A stretch of DNA of 64,000 bases from Kappaphycus alvarezii (lineage: Eukaryota > Rhodophyta > Florideophyceae > Gigartinales > Solieriaceae). The stretch is taken from assembly GCA_002205965.3 (NCBI GenBank), contig NADL03000596.1, positions 682,001-746,000 on the forward strand, written 5' to 3'. The position numbers and the translations under genes are program-made. Below the pieces are notes generated by a model, which worked only from the letters and a program-made list of their open reading frames with translations, did no database searches and was not told where the DNA came from. Of this stretch, positions 1 through 10,978 are shown in pieces (within the stretch, counting starts at the first letter, position 1; the number at the start of each line of letters is the position of its first letter).

Positions 1-378
1 AATTGGATTAGATTGGCCAGTTTTTTCTTTTTAGCTACATTTTTAAAAAGAATATTTCCCCAACAGGCGGGGGAAACTCAACTGGGGGGGAACTCAACTG
101 GGGGTGGGCTAGGCTATTATTTATGTCGAGCACTATGCACAAAAAAGGGCAATCTTAACGGCATGCACCGCATTTGTCTGCAACGTGTATTACCAGTGGC
201 TACAATTTATTACACAAATAGTGCTGGACATCACTACCCACAATTCGCGTGTTCTAAGAGAGAATCTTCTACTCTTTTTACTTATCTTGAGTGTACAGGA
301 GTAACTCATGTACCTCTTTACAGTACAGTACTGTACAGCGCAGTGTCAACAATGTCCAGTTGGCTTACAGCACTGATC
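1..378. other. Intergenic, no gene seen
   Basis: No supported gene. Open frames on the plus strand here run into the haemoglobin gene in antisense and look like shadows. The stretch ends downstream of that gene and carries a 14-bp perfect palindrome of the TACAGTA type at 323-336. Confidence 0.6.
323..336. repeat. TACAGTA-type palindrome
   Basis: GTACAGTACTGTAC reads the same on both strands. Related runs of TACAGTA or GTACTGTAC occur at 1129-1148, 3745-3772, 4251-4293, inside the MITE (11659-11677), in both copia LTRs and near 49141-49155. The function is unknown. Confidence 0.7.
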
Positions 379-888
379 TTACACCTCACCCTCTTTGTGC
401 TTGCCATAATACCCCACCGTTCTCCCGCCATTCACCAACTCCACTCCAAACACGATATACCAGGCCATGTGCCCAAAATAACCCTCCATCAACTCACCCT
501 CCTCCCCGTCGACGCCAGCGTCGCCCATGGCACCCTTCATATGCTCCAACCATCGTTTCGCAGCCCTGGCATCAACGCCATACGCGCCATGTCTCCCCAA
601 GATCATGGTGCAGCCCTTGCGTTGCTCATACAACCTCGGTCCGCCAAACTCCTGTCCCAAAAACTCGACCTGATTCTGTATAGCGGCATCTCGAGTCGTG
701 TTTGCAAACAGTCGACGAAACCACAGGTCGTCGCCGTACACTCTATCATAGAAGCGATGGCTCATGTATGCCAGGCGCTCCGCTCCCACACGCTCGTATA
801 AATTCGCTCCGCGCGCCGCCTCCACCGCGCTGTACGGGTATCCGCTTAGCTCCTCGGCGCGTCTTCGTAGTTCTCTTAGGCCGGTCAT
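379..888 (-). CDS. Truncated (2/2) haemoglobin, group II type
   Basis: Predicted 169-residue haem protein of the trHbO (group II) class, which binds O2 or other diatomic ligands in a 2-on-2 helical fold. The pattern around residues 84-120 is diagnostic: a Pro-Arg-Leu-Tyr segment, then Gly-Arg-His with His100 as proximal F8 ligand, then Arg-Trp-Leu-Glu-His-Met with Trp113 at the group II G8 position. The E helix with Gln residues and the FLGQEFGGP turn also fit. A 30-residue N-terminal helix precedes the core, as in many trHbO proteins. The frame is intact from ATG to stop with no intron. No targeting peptide is clear. It stands alone, with the next gene more than 1.6 kb upstream. The family call is firm; the physiological role is not visible. 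Confidence 0.85.
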   Translation of the reverse strand: MTGLRELRRRAEELSGYPYSAVEAARGANLYERVGAERLAYMSHRFYDRVYGDDLWFRRLFANTTRDAAIQNQVEFLGQEFGGPRLYEQRKGCTMILGRHGAYGVDARAAKRWLEHMKGAMGDAGVDGEEGELMEGYFGHMAWYIVFGVELVNGGRTVGYYGKHKEGEV

Positions 889-2562
889 GACGCCTTAATT
901 TGCAGTGAGAGTCAACGCAGGGATATTGGCGTCTGATGCTTGCTCTGGCGTGTGGTGGGAGGTGTGAAATGTGGAGCGAGACGGTTTATGGCCCACCCCA
1001 TTTATTTAGGTTCAATGGCTGTTGTCATAAAGTTTTCTACACCCTGAACTAAAATTCGAGTAGGGTGTGTTGTGTGGATGTCCCAATGGCACAGTAACTC
1101 TTACTGCGTGTATGGCTTGATGTTGTTCTGTACAGTACATATGTACAGCTACGAGCAGTTGAGTGTACCGTACTTTACTGTACTTCAAGTTCATCCGATT
1201 GTACCCCGCCATTATTCGATCATTGCGCAATATAACCAACCATTTGCGCTCTACAACGTTTGTTCGCATGAGCAGCATTGACGCAACCCTTGTGCAAACA
1301 AAATGCCGATTCAAATGTATTTTCTAAATCCAGTCACATCTGCCACCGCACCAACCAAATCTCTCCATTTCAACCTCCCAAACCAACGAATCCCCGATTG
1401 CCCACACCCGCCCGCAATTTCTCCCTATTTCCTTCAGACAACCATCCACCTACCGAAACAACTTCCATCCCCTCCGCGCAAAACTCCACCCGCCCCCGCA
1501 CCTCCTCAACATTCCGCACCGCACCCCACAACCCCCGTACACCCCGCACAAGTCATCCCCCACAGCCTCTCTACCCCATACCAACCCACCCCCACTCGCG
1601 ACTTACACTATTCACAACACCCTCACGACAGCTCTCCCATTTTCCACCCCTTTCGACAAATAACACCACGCCGCAAACTCGCCATCCCAAATACCCACGC
1701 AGCTTGCAACCGCGTTGTAAACTTCCACGCGATGTCGCTCCCGACAGGTACGACAACGCGTGCTCAGGGCACGGTGCTAGCTTACAATGCATGACACTGA
1801 GGTAGAGGTATAGCATAGGAGAGGGGTTTGAGGGGTTGCGAAACGCGGGGCTGCAGTAGGAAAGACGGGGCTGTAGCGGCGTGTTTGGGACACGAATGGC
1901 AAGGGACTGCGAGTGTGGTTTCAGTTTGGACAGGGGGGACAGCCTTTGTGAGGTTGACATGGTTGGTGCTGTGACACGATACGAGTGTGCGTTTTGGGGT
2001 GGATGCGGCGTGAATTGCAGCAGCACCGTTCGTGCGGAAGGTTTTGTTAGTTTGTCTGGGCTACCGGTTCGTGCGCAGTCCTGTGGTTGTGTTTTTGAGT
2101 GGAGTGCCGGTTGGCAGCGCTTTGTTTTTTGCAACTGCTGCTACCTTTCAGGATGTGAATGGGGCAGGGGAAATGTGGTGTTTTGCCTCTGATATTAGCG
2201 TGTAGCATTCTGATGATGCTGGGCTCTGAAATGTCGTTGCACGATTGCATGTGCTCAAGCTGCACTACCTGACACAGTGTGCAAATTGCAGCATAGTCTA
2301 TAGGCTAGTAAGATTATCGGGGCGAGGTGAGAAAGGTACAACGCCTGGGTAAAGACTGCAGCTCTATCCCACGTACAAATCTCACCGTTGTGACAGGCAG
2401 CGAGATGTCTTTCCTGGAAATGTACCCGTTATTCAGAGAGCGTAAACTTCTAGTGTAACCCGTGTATCAGGCGCCGCGGCACCCCTACGTCAACCCCTCC
2501 CGAAAATATCTCATCATAACCACAAACCCACGGCCCAAAACCATTACATGCAACTTTCCCTA
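889..2562. other. Spacer with skewed composition, no gene recognised
   Basis: 1.7 kb without a recognisable gene. From ~1300 to 1800 the plus strand is strongly C-rich, which opens overlapping Pro/Thr/Ser-rich frames on + and Gly/Arg/Glu-rich frames on -. None shows a family signature, and they overlap one another. A TACAGTA-type palindrome cluster lies at 1129-1148, including the 12-bp palindrome GTACATATGTAC at 1135-1146. A decayed or lineage-specific gene cannot be excluded. Confidence 0.45.
1129..1148. repeat. TACAGTA/GTACATATGTAC palindrome cluster
   Basis: CTGTAC...GTACAG arms flank the 12-bp palindrome GTACATATGTAC (1135-1146). Same motif family as at 323-336. Confidence 0.6.
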
Positions 2563-3015
2563 CTACAGTATCTGCGAAAAGGAGACGGACGTCAAATGGA
2601 GCCATTGTGCGGCCAAAAACAAGACATACAAAGGCACAGCCGCCGACAGAGTAACAAACACCCAAGCTCTTAACGTCGGCTCCCCACTGTCCGGATCGAT
2701 AAATGGGATTCCAGTAAGCATGGACATGGAGGCGAATTGTTGTAGAATATCGGCCCATTGCTTTTCCTTACGTCCCAACATCTGGATGCGTTCGCGAAGC
2801 ATGGCCATGTCGTTGTCGACCTCGCCGGTGACAGGGGCGGGCATGAGAAACTCGGACTCGATGGCACGACGGTCACGTTCCTCCCGGTAGGAGGAGTCTT
2901 GGGGTTGGAGAGTCATTGTGGGGAGTTGGTGGGTGCGGGAGCGACATATGGCTGTGGAGGTTGGGAGACGGGAGAGGGGGAGGGAGAGGGTGAAGGCGAG
3001 GTTTTGGTGGCGCAT
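2563..3015 (-). CDS. Small single-TM protein, possibly plastid-targeted
   Basis: Predicted 150-residue protein of unknown function. Residues 1-35 are Ser/Thr/Arg/Leu-rich without acidic residues, like an organelle transit peptide. Residues 40-95 are hydrophilic and charged, with a likely amphipathic helix (LRERIQML...KEKQWADILQQF). Residues 117-137 form one hydrophobic segment (AWVFVTLSAAVPLYVLFLAAQW) followed by a short tail. The start could instead be the internal Met at residue 34, which would remove the transit-like part. Upstream DNA is a purine-rich tract. The frame is longer and better organised than its shadows, but I do not recognise the family, so the gene call rests on ORF structure only. 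Confidence 0.5.
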   Translation of the reverse strand: MRHQNLAFTLSLPLSRLPTSTAICRSRTHQLPTMTLQPQDSSYREERDRRAIESEFLMPAPVTGEVDNDMAMLRERIQMLGRKEKQWADILQQFASMSMLTGIPFIDPDSGEPTLRAWVFVTLSAAVPLYVLFLAAQWLHLTSVSFSQIL

Positions 3016-3110
3016 GTTGGGGATGGGGTGGTGGGATGGGTGGATGGGGGATGGAGAGGAGAGATGTCGACGGAGGGAGAGGGGTGGGTGAGGTGAGGGG
3101 GATGGGTTGG
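2940..3110. repeat. Purine-rich (GGAGAG) low-complexity tract
   Basis: The plus strand is an almost unbroken G/A run of GGAGAG and GGGGAG units. It covers the 5' end of the minus-strand gene and its presumed promoter, where it would be a CT-rich leader. Confidence 0.7.
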
Positions 3111-3744
3111 TGCGGGCGGTGATGTCGAGGGCGGTAGTGTGGTGGGAAAAGGTGGCGTTTCCGGTGGCTCAGCAGGATGGCTTGTGGCATTTACTTTTTG
3201 TACTGCACAGGGCCGTGCTGTACTTTGGATAAAAGGGTTGCAATTGTTAGCGCATAAGTTGTTCGTGGGCTGGTTGTTTGTCACTTATTGTGATGAGATG
3301 TGAAGTGGCAAGGCGCTCTCGCCGTTGTTCAACGGTACGCGATGATTGGATTGAATGAGATTTTTAAGGTGAACGGGTGCCATTCATTTCCGTGAATTCC
3401 TGCACCGTTCCAAAAGAAAATGAAAAAAGTACAAGATTATTGCCGAATGGGCACTGCCGACAACTCTTTTTTAATTCGCAGATATTTCATTTTCTTTCTT
3501 TTTTCAACATTTCTTAAAACATATCCAACCCTTGTGTATAAAAATCTCAATCTCAACGTGCATGGTTACAGTTGCGATACACTCCAACCACCTTTGGCAT
3601 TGATGATCAATTATTCTGATCAAGGATAATATTTTGTCTTTGACCGTTTACTCCACTTGCCGAAATCAGTGATGCAGAAATGTACTGTAATGCAACATGT
3701 TTTACAATATGCTGTAATGTAAGCGCAGGAGCAAATGGGTGATG

Positions 3745-3772
3745 CTGTACATGTACTGTACTGTACTGTACA
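3745..3772. repeat. GTACTGTAC repeat cluster
   Basis: Overlapping CTGTAC/GTACTG units: a GTACATGTAC palindrome followed by three TACTG repeats. Confidence 0.6.
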
Positions 3773-4250
3773 TAGCCGGGATTTCAGTAAATGCGCGCAC
3801 GAAACGCTGCATGGAGCACTTTATACACATGGCGCTCCACGTATTGCACACAAGTACCAAAAAACTCCATCTGTTGATGGAACACAAACGGGGGGGTTTG
3901 GGGTGCTTTACTGATTACAGGCATAGAACGGCTATTTCCCGAGACGAGAGGAGAGCCCGAGACGGGAGGGCAGGTTTTGAAAATGAAGTGCATTGTATAA
4001 GCCCTGTATCGAGGCAGGACTGCCCGAGTTTTACACTACATGCTGTTGTGTGCGCCAGAGTCCATTATTGCGTTATACAGGAAGATACCGTACTTGGTTC
4101 TGAGAGAGAGATATTTACTCGTTACTCGTCTAGATAGATTGTGCCCCACGTCGCACTTTATCAAGAGAATGGTATTTATTCATTCAAAAATTGGCGCGAA
4201 AGGGTCATTGTACAGTATTGATACCCCGTTGATCTTCTAGGTGTTGTGCG

Positions 4251-4293
4251 TACTGTACGGACAGAACAGTACTGTACAGTACAGTAGTACAGT
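4251..4293. repeat. GTACTGTAC repeat cluster
   Basis: Dense run of TACTGTAC and ACAGTACTGT units about 260 bases upstream of the RRF start. Same motif family as at 323, 1129 and 3745. Confidence 0.6.
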
Positions 4294-4555
4294 TCAGAGC
4301 GTTCAGAGCAGACTATGTGAACTCCTCGAGCAATCTCCCAGAGCAAATGCATAAACCCAGCCATCCCGCACGCTAATTTCAGCCCCGCAGCTCCCCTCCA
4401 GCATCATCGTCTCTCAGAACACCAATTCCCCTCCCCTCCCTTCCCCGTAACCCTCCACTCTCCCCTCCAACCCGCCCGATCAATTCCCTATCTGTTTCCG
4501 ACAACCCAACCCCCTTCCCTCCCCAACCCTCACGCCACTCGCAACCGCCCCAACC

Positions 4556-5263
4556 ATGCAAACCCGCCAATCTCTCGCCTTTCTTCCCGCGCTTCCCCTC
4601 TCCTCCCCGCATTCCTCATTCCACTCACCTCTTCTAACCCCATCCCGTCATCAACCCCGCATTTTCAAATCCCGTCGCTCCTACCTTCCCCCATGCTGTG
4701 AACTAACCCAAAACGACACCGCCGAAAAGTCAGCCCAACGCATGTCCAAAACCATCGACTCGGTTCAGTCCGCTTTCAACACCGTTCGTACAGGCCGTGC
4801 CGTGCCGTCCATTCTGGACCGTGTCATGGTCTCTTATTATGGCGTTGACACCCCGCTCAATCAGCTTGCTACAATTTCTGTCAGTGGAACCTCTACTCTT
4901 GTCGTAGAGCCGTATGATAAGAGTAGCATTGCAGATGTTGAGCGTAGTTTGATGGAATCTGATATCGGTATCACCCCTACAAACGATGGTTCTTGTATTC
5001 GCTTGACTGTTCCCCCATTGACCGAAGAACGGAGGAAGCAACTCGTCAAGCAAGTCAAGGCTATGGCAGAGGATGGCCGCGTCGCATTGAGAAATATTCG
5101 AAGGGATGCAGTCGATAAGCTAAAGAAACTTGAGAAGAAGAAAGAGTTGGGCGAGGATGAGAGCAAGACTTTGCAGAGCGATATTCAGAAGCTCACCGAC
5201 AAGAACGTCAAGCAAATAGACAACCTGTTGAAAAAGAAGGAAGCCGATATTATGAAAGTCTAG
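4556..5263 (+). CDS. RRF: Ribosome recycling factor, plastid-targeted precursor
   Basis: 235 residues. Bacterial-type RRF splits post-termination 70S ribosomes together with EF-G. Residues ~1-50 are Ser/Pro/Arg/His-rich with almost no acidic residues, as in plastid transit peptides. The RRF domain follows (~51-235, the usual ~185 residues): the helix with RTGRAVPSILDRVMVSYYG, the small beta domain with PLNQLATISV and LVVEPYDKSSIADVE, the conserved R-L-T-V-P-P-L-T-E-E-R-R-K, the NIRRDA segment, and a C-terminal coiled coil ending near KKKEADIMKV. No intron and no disruption. Mitochondrial rather than plastid targeting is possible because only composition supports the choice. It is convergent with SEC31, with 392 bases between the stops. 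Confidence 0.93.
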   Translation: MQTRQSLAFLPALPLSSPHSSFHSPLLTPSRHQPRIFKSRRSYLPPCCELTQNDTAEKSAQRMSKTIDSVQSAFNTVRTGRAVPSILDRVMVSYYGVDTPLNQLATISVSGTSTLVVEPYDKSSIADVERSLMESDIGITPTNDGSCIRLTVPPLTEERRKQLVKQVKAMAEDGRVALRNIRRDAVDKLKKLEKKKELGEDESKTLQSDIQKLTDKNVKQIDNLLKKKEADIMKV

Positions 5264-5655
5264 AGCTTCACCTTATCATCATAAAAGCTAAATCTTCCTT
5301 CCCCCTTGCTGCGATACTCAGTCATTCAAATCTATGGCTTACTTGCGGCTCAGCTCGCAGCTGTGTTTACGAACTCAGTTCAGGGAGGTGCCGAGGTTGA
5401 CCCGGTATACCCTCCTGAAGATATGCCGATTGCCCCCAAAGCTAATAAATTACTAAGTATTCGTTCGAAAGTCTATGTCTAGTCCTCTACAGATCTGATC
5501 GACGCTCTCGACTAGTTTGCCATTCCTCAATCACAACACATAGCTAATGTCACATCCATCGCATGTTCAACTCGAACCAAAATCCTGTAACTTTGAATCT
5601 TTAATGATCATGTATCCATTATCCCAAACCTGTCATCTACCACCCTACCAAATCA
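5264..5655. other. Convergent 3' spacer
   Basis: Both neighbours end here, so this holds two 3' UTRs. No ORF or repeat of note. Confidence 0.6.
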
Positions 5656-8600
5656 TCAGCGCCCAGTTAGCACACAATCGATAAGTCGCTTCAACCCTTG
5701 GATCCACTGAGAGTTCGACTCCCAGTGTCTTTTTGTAAGAGTCGTCACTATAGCACTGGCTTGATCATAATTCCCCTTTTCGATTGCTTTTCCTACTTCA
5801 ATCAACAAATTAACAACTGCACCGTCGACCAACCTTGCGTTCAATCCCGCTACTAACCTTCCCAGCCTTTTGCTCACGTCATCCATTTTCTTCTTGTACC
5901 TTGGCGATTGGTTCAAACCTTGAGCGTACATGTAAGCACCACGCAGCGATTTTACAATAACCTGCTGATTCCCTGGTACTTTGGACACATCTGCCTTGTC
6001 CAGAAAAACAGTTTCAGTTCCAAGTGCTGAGAGCGATGAGGACGTTGACCCAGATCTTTGCGGTGGTCTGCCAGGCATCCCAGAGCTGGAGGGAGGCTTA
6101 GTTCTCCTGGTCTCCGCAACTGCGACCTCAGCAGATGGTGGCAAGGTAGCACCAGACCCTGGCTTAGCTCTGGCATGATAGGACGACGGGGGCGGGACAG
6201 ATTCGTCTGTCGGGGGTGGTGGAGGGGGGGTGCAAAGTCAGCAACAGGGGCCGAGTGCATACTGCCGCCGAACTGAGTCCTTGGCATTGGAGGAGGAACA
6301 GTACCACCTCCGGCAGCAGCGGGTGCCATAGGTGTTGGTAACGGCGGGGCTGCGGGCATTGGCGGCGGTGGGGCAGAATGCATTGTAGAGTCGAATTGCC
6401 CCATGGGAGCCGGAGGAGTTGCGACGCCTGATGTTTGTTGAAAGTCCCCGTGGCCGTATGTAGGAGCTCCTGCGTAGGCAGAAGACGGGTCGTAGACAGA
6501 CCTTTCTGCCGAAGGGGCAGAGGATCCAAACACATTTCCTGGTCTGGGTGGCGTTACTGACGGAGCGGATGGCATTGGTGGCGGCGCGGTAGTGGTCCCT
6601 CCGCCATGGCCATTGTAGGGCGACGTTGATTGTATCGTAGAAGGTGCGGGAGGCGCTACGGCTGCATGGGACGCAGTTCCCCATGCCGAAGAGCCTAGCT
6701 GCTGACCTGGCGCCTCGTACCCTGGCACTCCACTCGTGTAAGTCTGATCCTGGTACGAGCCGCCATAAGAAGTGCCGTACGGGTCGTAACCGGCTGTCGC
6801 GACATCTCCCATACCCTGAACCGCGGCAAGCTGATTGGTGTCAGAACCATTCAGGCTCTCCAGTGCTCGTGCCTGTATCAACTCCGCGGAGCCATACACA
6901 CATGAGTAGGATGGATCCAAGTTGTTGAGGTAGGTGACTGCTTTCGAAAAGTTTCCTTGAGCAGCCAGGAGGGCACCATACTCGCATAGAACCGACCCAC
7001 TGACTTCGTCCAGTGCCCTCACTGCACCAATCTCTGGTTCTCCATTGCACAAGGCGGTTGCTGCTGTGACCAGGCGCACTCTCTGGACTACCTCCGTCAG
7101 TCTCTCAATCCTGTGCGACATCATCACAGACGTAGCTTTCGCGGTTGACGGTCTCTCCCGCATCCATACTGTCGTTGCCATACGGGTATTACCCGCGCAT
7201 ATGAAGCAAAACAACGCCGCTGCAGGATCATTCCCAACAAGTAATCGCTGACCAAGGGCGCTACATGATTCAGAAATGTCTTCCGAAGCGCTGTAAGTTA
7301 ACACGACAGCAAGGGCTTCTTTCCACGATTCCTTCCCTGCCTCTGCAGCCTCGCAGACAAATGTATCCATTTTGCTCTTTGGCCCAGCCACCGCACCGAC
7401 AATACTGGATCCCTCTGATGAGCTGACCTTAGAGAGGTACTCTGTTTGAGTCTTCAGCCATAGATCTGGTCCACCAGCGTAAGCAATTAGCAGAGCATCG
7501 GCAGCACGCCCCACGTACATGCACGCTTCAACGGCCGCTTCGAAATCTCCGACAATGACAGATCTCTTAATTAGATTATCAATCTCTGGCTTTGACTTTG
7601 ATGCTAGACTCTTGGATTTGTTTATAGCCTCCAATAAAGTCCCGTTTGGCTTGTTCACATTACCTTCGAACCCACCGTTAGCGGTGTCATCTCCATCAAG
7701 AATGCTGTCCTTCATGTTAACATTGTCCTCAACGGGATCTGAATCTTCCCATGGTGCGGGGCCATCCAAATTCATCGCCGAAGCTCCATTCGCAAGTGAG
7801 TCGACAGTGGCAGTAGTATCAATTTTGTTCTCTGGGATGTCCACGGCAGGGACGGGAGCCGGTCGTACGGGCACTGCCAAAGGTTGTGACTGAGCCAAGC
7901 CGTACACCGGCATATTTATGTCGTCACCGGCATCCGGAGGGGGAAGCTCAAAACCCAGGTATTGAAGAACCTTCCTCCTGCAATCAGTTTGAAACATCAA
8001 CGTGAGCGCATCCCATGCCATTTTTTCCCTTGGAGTCTCCGCACAGCCGGCCGCCTTCTCACACCACTCCTTGGCTGGGGAAGGATTCTCAGACGTCAAA
8101 TCCATAAGGGCATTATCTAACTCTGAAGGGGCCTCTGCTAATCCTGGAAAGCTCTCTTGATACGACTCAATGCTGACAACTCTCGAAGTGTCCTTACAGT
8201 TGAACGATGCACTTACCCCTCCAAATCCAAACGATACAGAAACAGGTTTTCTCAACCACTTTGGAGGCCTTGTTACATTGTAAGCGACACGTTGGGCGCC
8301 CGCAGCACGAGGTGATGCCTCCGAGACACCACTTTGAAAGCCATCTGCCATCTCACCAAATGACTCAGCCAGGGCATTTACGGTTTCACTGGAGACAGAC
8401 GGCGCAGTTGTAGAAGTCATTAAAGAGTTCACAGTGATTCTACCGTCGCAGGCGGACGCGAGGTAGAGCCCGGGGATTCTGGGCGACCACTTAACGTCAA
8501 AATTCCATTTGGCAGCCTGCGGGGCTTCAGATATAATTTCACCGGATGCCACGGACACAGCAACAGTCCTTGAATCACGCGACGATGTAAGTAGCATATC

Positions 8601-9463
8601 GGGATCGTGAGGACACCAGTGGCTAGAGACAACGCCTCTTGACCCATGATGTGAGTAAGTGAGGATAGGGGCGGAGGAATTACGAAGATCATAGAGCACG
8701 GCTCCCGTAGATTCGTCCTCCTCGCAGCAAACGACAATCTGGGTTGCATTCTCAGGATGCCAAGCAAGGGAAGAGCACCGAAGACGTCCTCTTGGATTTC
8801 GGATGTCGATGACCCAGCTGCCTTTCTTTAGATCCCATATACTCACAGTGCTTGAACTAGTTGCCGTGGCTAGAATGTGAGGGACGCGACGATTCCACGC
8901 TGTCGCTGTGATCTCCTCTTTAAGCCCGGCGTTCGAGATGTTTTGATTCTTGGCGGGCGGTCTTACGGCAGGGCCAGCGGAAGGATTAGCAAGATCCCAT
9001 ACCAATATCTGACCATCAGCAGATCCCGTGGCCAACCTTGTCGGCATACTAGGATTAAACGCCAGGCACGAACCGGTGCGGAGTGTTTCTTTTGGGCGGT
9101 TGGCCCTCCAAAGAGCACGGCAGTGTTCTCATCAGTGCGACCCTGCGAAGAACGAATAAGTGTAGCAGCATCCCACACGCGAACAGTGCCGTCACTCATA
9201 CCACCTGCAATCAAGCCGGCTGGATGCGCACGGGAAGGAATGGCCCAATCGATGGAACAAAACTTGTCGGGAGTAGGAACATCAGCAATGGGAATAAGCT
9301 TTGATTGTTGAATATCGACGGACATAAGCTCGAGAGAGGCGCCATTGGCGAAAGAAGTATCAGCGGAACCAGCGTAAGTGCCCACGGCGATGTAACCGCC
9401 GCCAGCACCGCCTGGAGACCAGGCACCTACCGCAAGGCGACCTAGCTCCGCTACTACACCCAT
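5656..9463 (-). CDS. SEC31: SEC31 homologue (COPII outer coat), two frameshifts
   Basis: COPII outer-coat subunit that assembles with SEC13 on ER exit sites. N-terminal WD40 blades are clear: GGMSDGTVRVWDAATL, LATGSADGQILVWDLANPS, a TATSSSTVSIWDL blade, a LAWHPENATQ blade and a LLTSSRDSRTVAV blade. An alpha-solenoid follows (e.g. the DNLIKRSVIVGDFEAAVEAC segment), then a long Pro/Gly/Ala/Ser/Met-rich linker (roughly 6200-6750), then the C-terminal SRA1/Sec31-type helical domain (5656-6000). Total ~1,270 residues, about the usual size, with no introns. The frame changes twice: near 9060-9075 inside a WD40 repeat, and near 6224-6230 at a run of seven G on the plus strand. Protein similarity continues on both sides of each break, so these are single-base indels. 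Assembly error is the simplest explanation because the gene is otherwise intact and essential in known eukaryotes. Confidence 0.9.
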
Positions 9464-9870
9464 GGTAGTGTGTTAGTTGAACGGGGGACAAAAGGATCCC
9501 GGTTGGGCGAATTAGATGAGGAAACGGTCAAGGGGATGTAGGTTGGTGTTGGACGAGAAAGAAGTTGATGTAAGGACGGTGGAAACTACGAGCTATTTGT
9601 TGATTGTACGATTTGGTATCAGGGGGCCTGTGGGCACGAACGAATGATGCGGTGCGCAAAACAAACTGGAGGATACTGACCCATAGGATGCCCAGCAATC
9701 ACCATCGCACAAAAATTTGTCTGTAATTAATCATCGCAACAAAGGACACTGGCTGATTGGTGATTGGCAACTTGGCCAAATGGACTGACTTTATTAAACA
9801 TCCATATTTAATTTTCTTCAATTTTGCATGACCTCATTTTTGATCACAAATACGATTTGGATTCAATTCC
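9464..9870. other. SEC31 upstream region
   Basis: About 400 bases upstream of the SEC31 ATG (9463). No ORF or clear promoter element. It marks the border between the gene-dense part and the mobile-element part. Confidence 0.5.
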
Positions 9871-10584
9871 GTGTTCAACTGGAACCAGCTCGGCCCTCAC
9901 AGGCGTCAAACGCAATGGTGCACATTGGATCAAAATGGTGCGTTGACACCTTGGGCGTTCAGTTTACACGTACTCGATGATGCCGCCATGGCAACGTTGA
10001 GAGCATCCATTTGGTACATCTGGCGACCAGGCTGCTTACATCTGCCCTTCGGTTTTGACCGAAAGCACCGCCACAACTCCATACGCAACGTGCTCGAATA
10101 TCATGTGTTTCGCACTGCAGGTTCGGACCACCTATTCGAACCCCCGCTCCTAATACCTGGCACCAATCTGCGACCAGCAGACCTCCTCGTCCACCCCCTC
10201 TTCCTCCTGTTGGACCCACAGATCCGCCCACGTCGGTGACGTCACCATCGTTTCGCCGTATACATCTACCTCCGCCACAGCAGCGACGAAAGCCGCTGCA
10301 GGCGCCGCTGCCCAGGCCTACCGACGCAAGGTCCAGGACCTCGAGCGCAAACTCTCCCGCCGCCTAGTACCGCCTTCTGAAAACCCCTCTCGCGACCCGG
10401 GCTTCCATTTCCAACCCATCCCTTTTGATTCCCTTGGTGCGCCATCCCCGGCCACCTTCTGGTGTCTAGAAGAGTACATACTGCGCATTACGGCCCGCTG
10501 CACGCCACCGCTGCTACGAATTGCGCATGCATCTAACAGCGCGTTAGTTGCGCGCTGTAGTGATTGGTGGCTATGGCCATCATA
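9871..10584 (+). pseudogene. LINE-like retroelement 3' end, remnant 1
   Basis: A decayed coding stretch with the layout seen after the reverse transcriptase in algal and oomycete LINE-like elements: a His-rich RHNSIRN segment, a NLRPADLLV motif (~10170-10200), then after one frameshift GDVTIVSPY, an Ala-rich helix, and a C-terminal tail with PGFHFQPIPFDSLGAPSP and a final helix. The RT itself is absent, as expected for 5'-truncated insertions. The tail from about 10330 to the stop at ~10584 is paralogous to the second remnant at 10979-11285. The family call comes from the motif order and was not checked by search; an unrelated repeated gene is possible. Confidence 0.55.
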
Positions 10585-10978
10585 ACTCCGGCCCCGCTGC
10601 ATGCGATCGCTGTGAGCCAGCCAGTTAGATCTTTCATAGACGGTCGGACGGTGTAAACCCTCGTTTCTTTACTTCACCGCAGAAGCATGCAGGTGCACCA
10701 TGCAAAGTCCTGAATACATACACTATTGTAACAAACCTAAAAAAATTAGGTTTGAATAGGGTGGCTAAATTCTGTTGCGTAAACCCTAAGGACAGAACAA
10801 GTAAGAATGGTTTTTGGGTTTTTAATTACTGAAACTGTACGATTTGTTGTCGGCTTGATTCGCTTGAATAAACAAACATGTGTTTGGCTGAGAAACGCCG
10901 AGTACTATTTGAAGGATAAAAATTACAGATGCTTATCATGGACGCCCTCTGTCGTACTGTTGACTCCACCCAGCAGTA
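10585..10978. other. Spacer between LINE-like remnants
   Basis: Holds the shared 3' tail of remnant 1 (the GGTCGGACGGTGTA-type sequence also seen after remnant 2) and a strong AT hairpin near 10735-10756 with AAACCTAA and TTAGGTTT arms. No gene is recognised. Confidence 0.4.

Larger units (their letters stand above)
3016..4555. other. Divergent spacer, no gene
   Basis: Upstream region between the minus-strand small TM gene and the plus-strand ribosome recycling factor gene. It holds two TACAGTA palindrome clusters (3745-3772 and 4251-4293). The last ~170 bases before the RRF start are C/T-rich, which is likely the leader. Short open frames have no recognisable content. Confidence 0.55.

Noticed and set aside
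13-801. 262-codon plus-strand ORF
   Set aside because: Antisense to the intact haemoglobin gene; no signature; composition-driven shadow.
1278-2134. Overlapping long ORFs on both strands (1278-1805 +, 1303-1794 +, 1571-2134 -)
   Set aside because: They overlap in several frames and arise from C-rich composition; no motif or neighbour supports one over the others.
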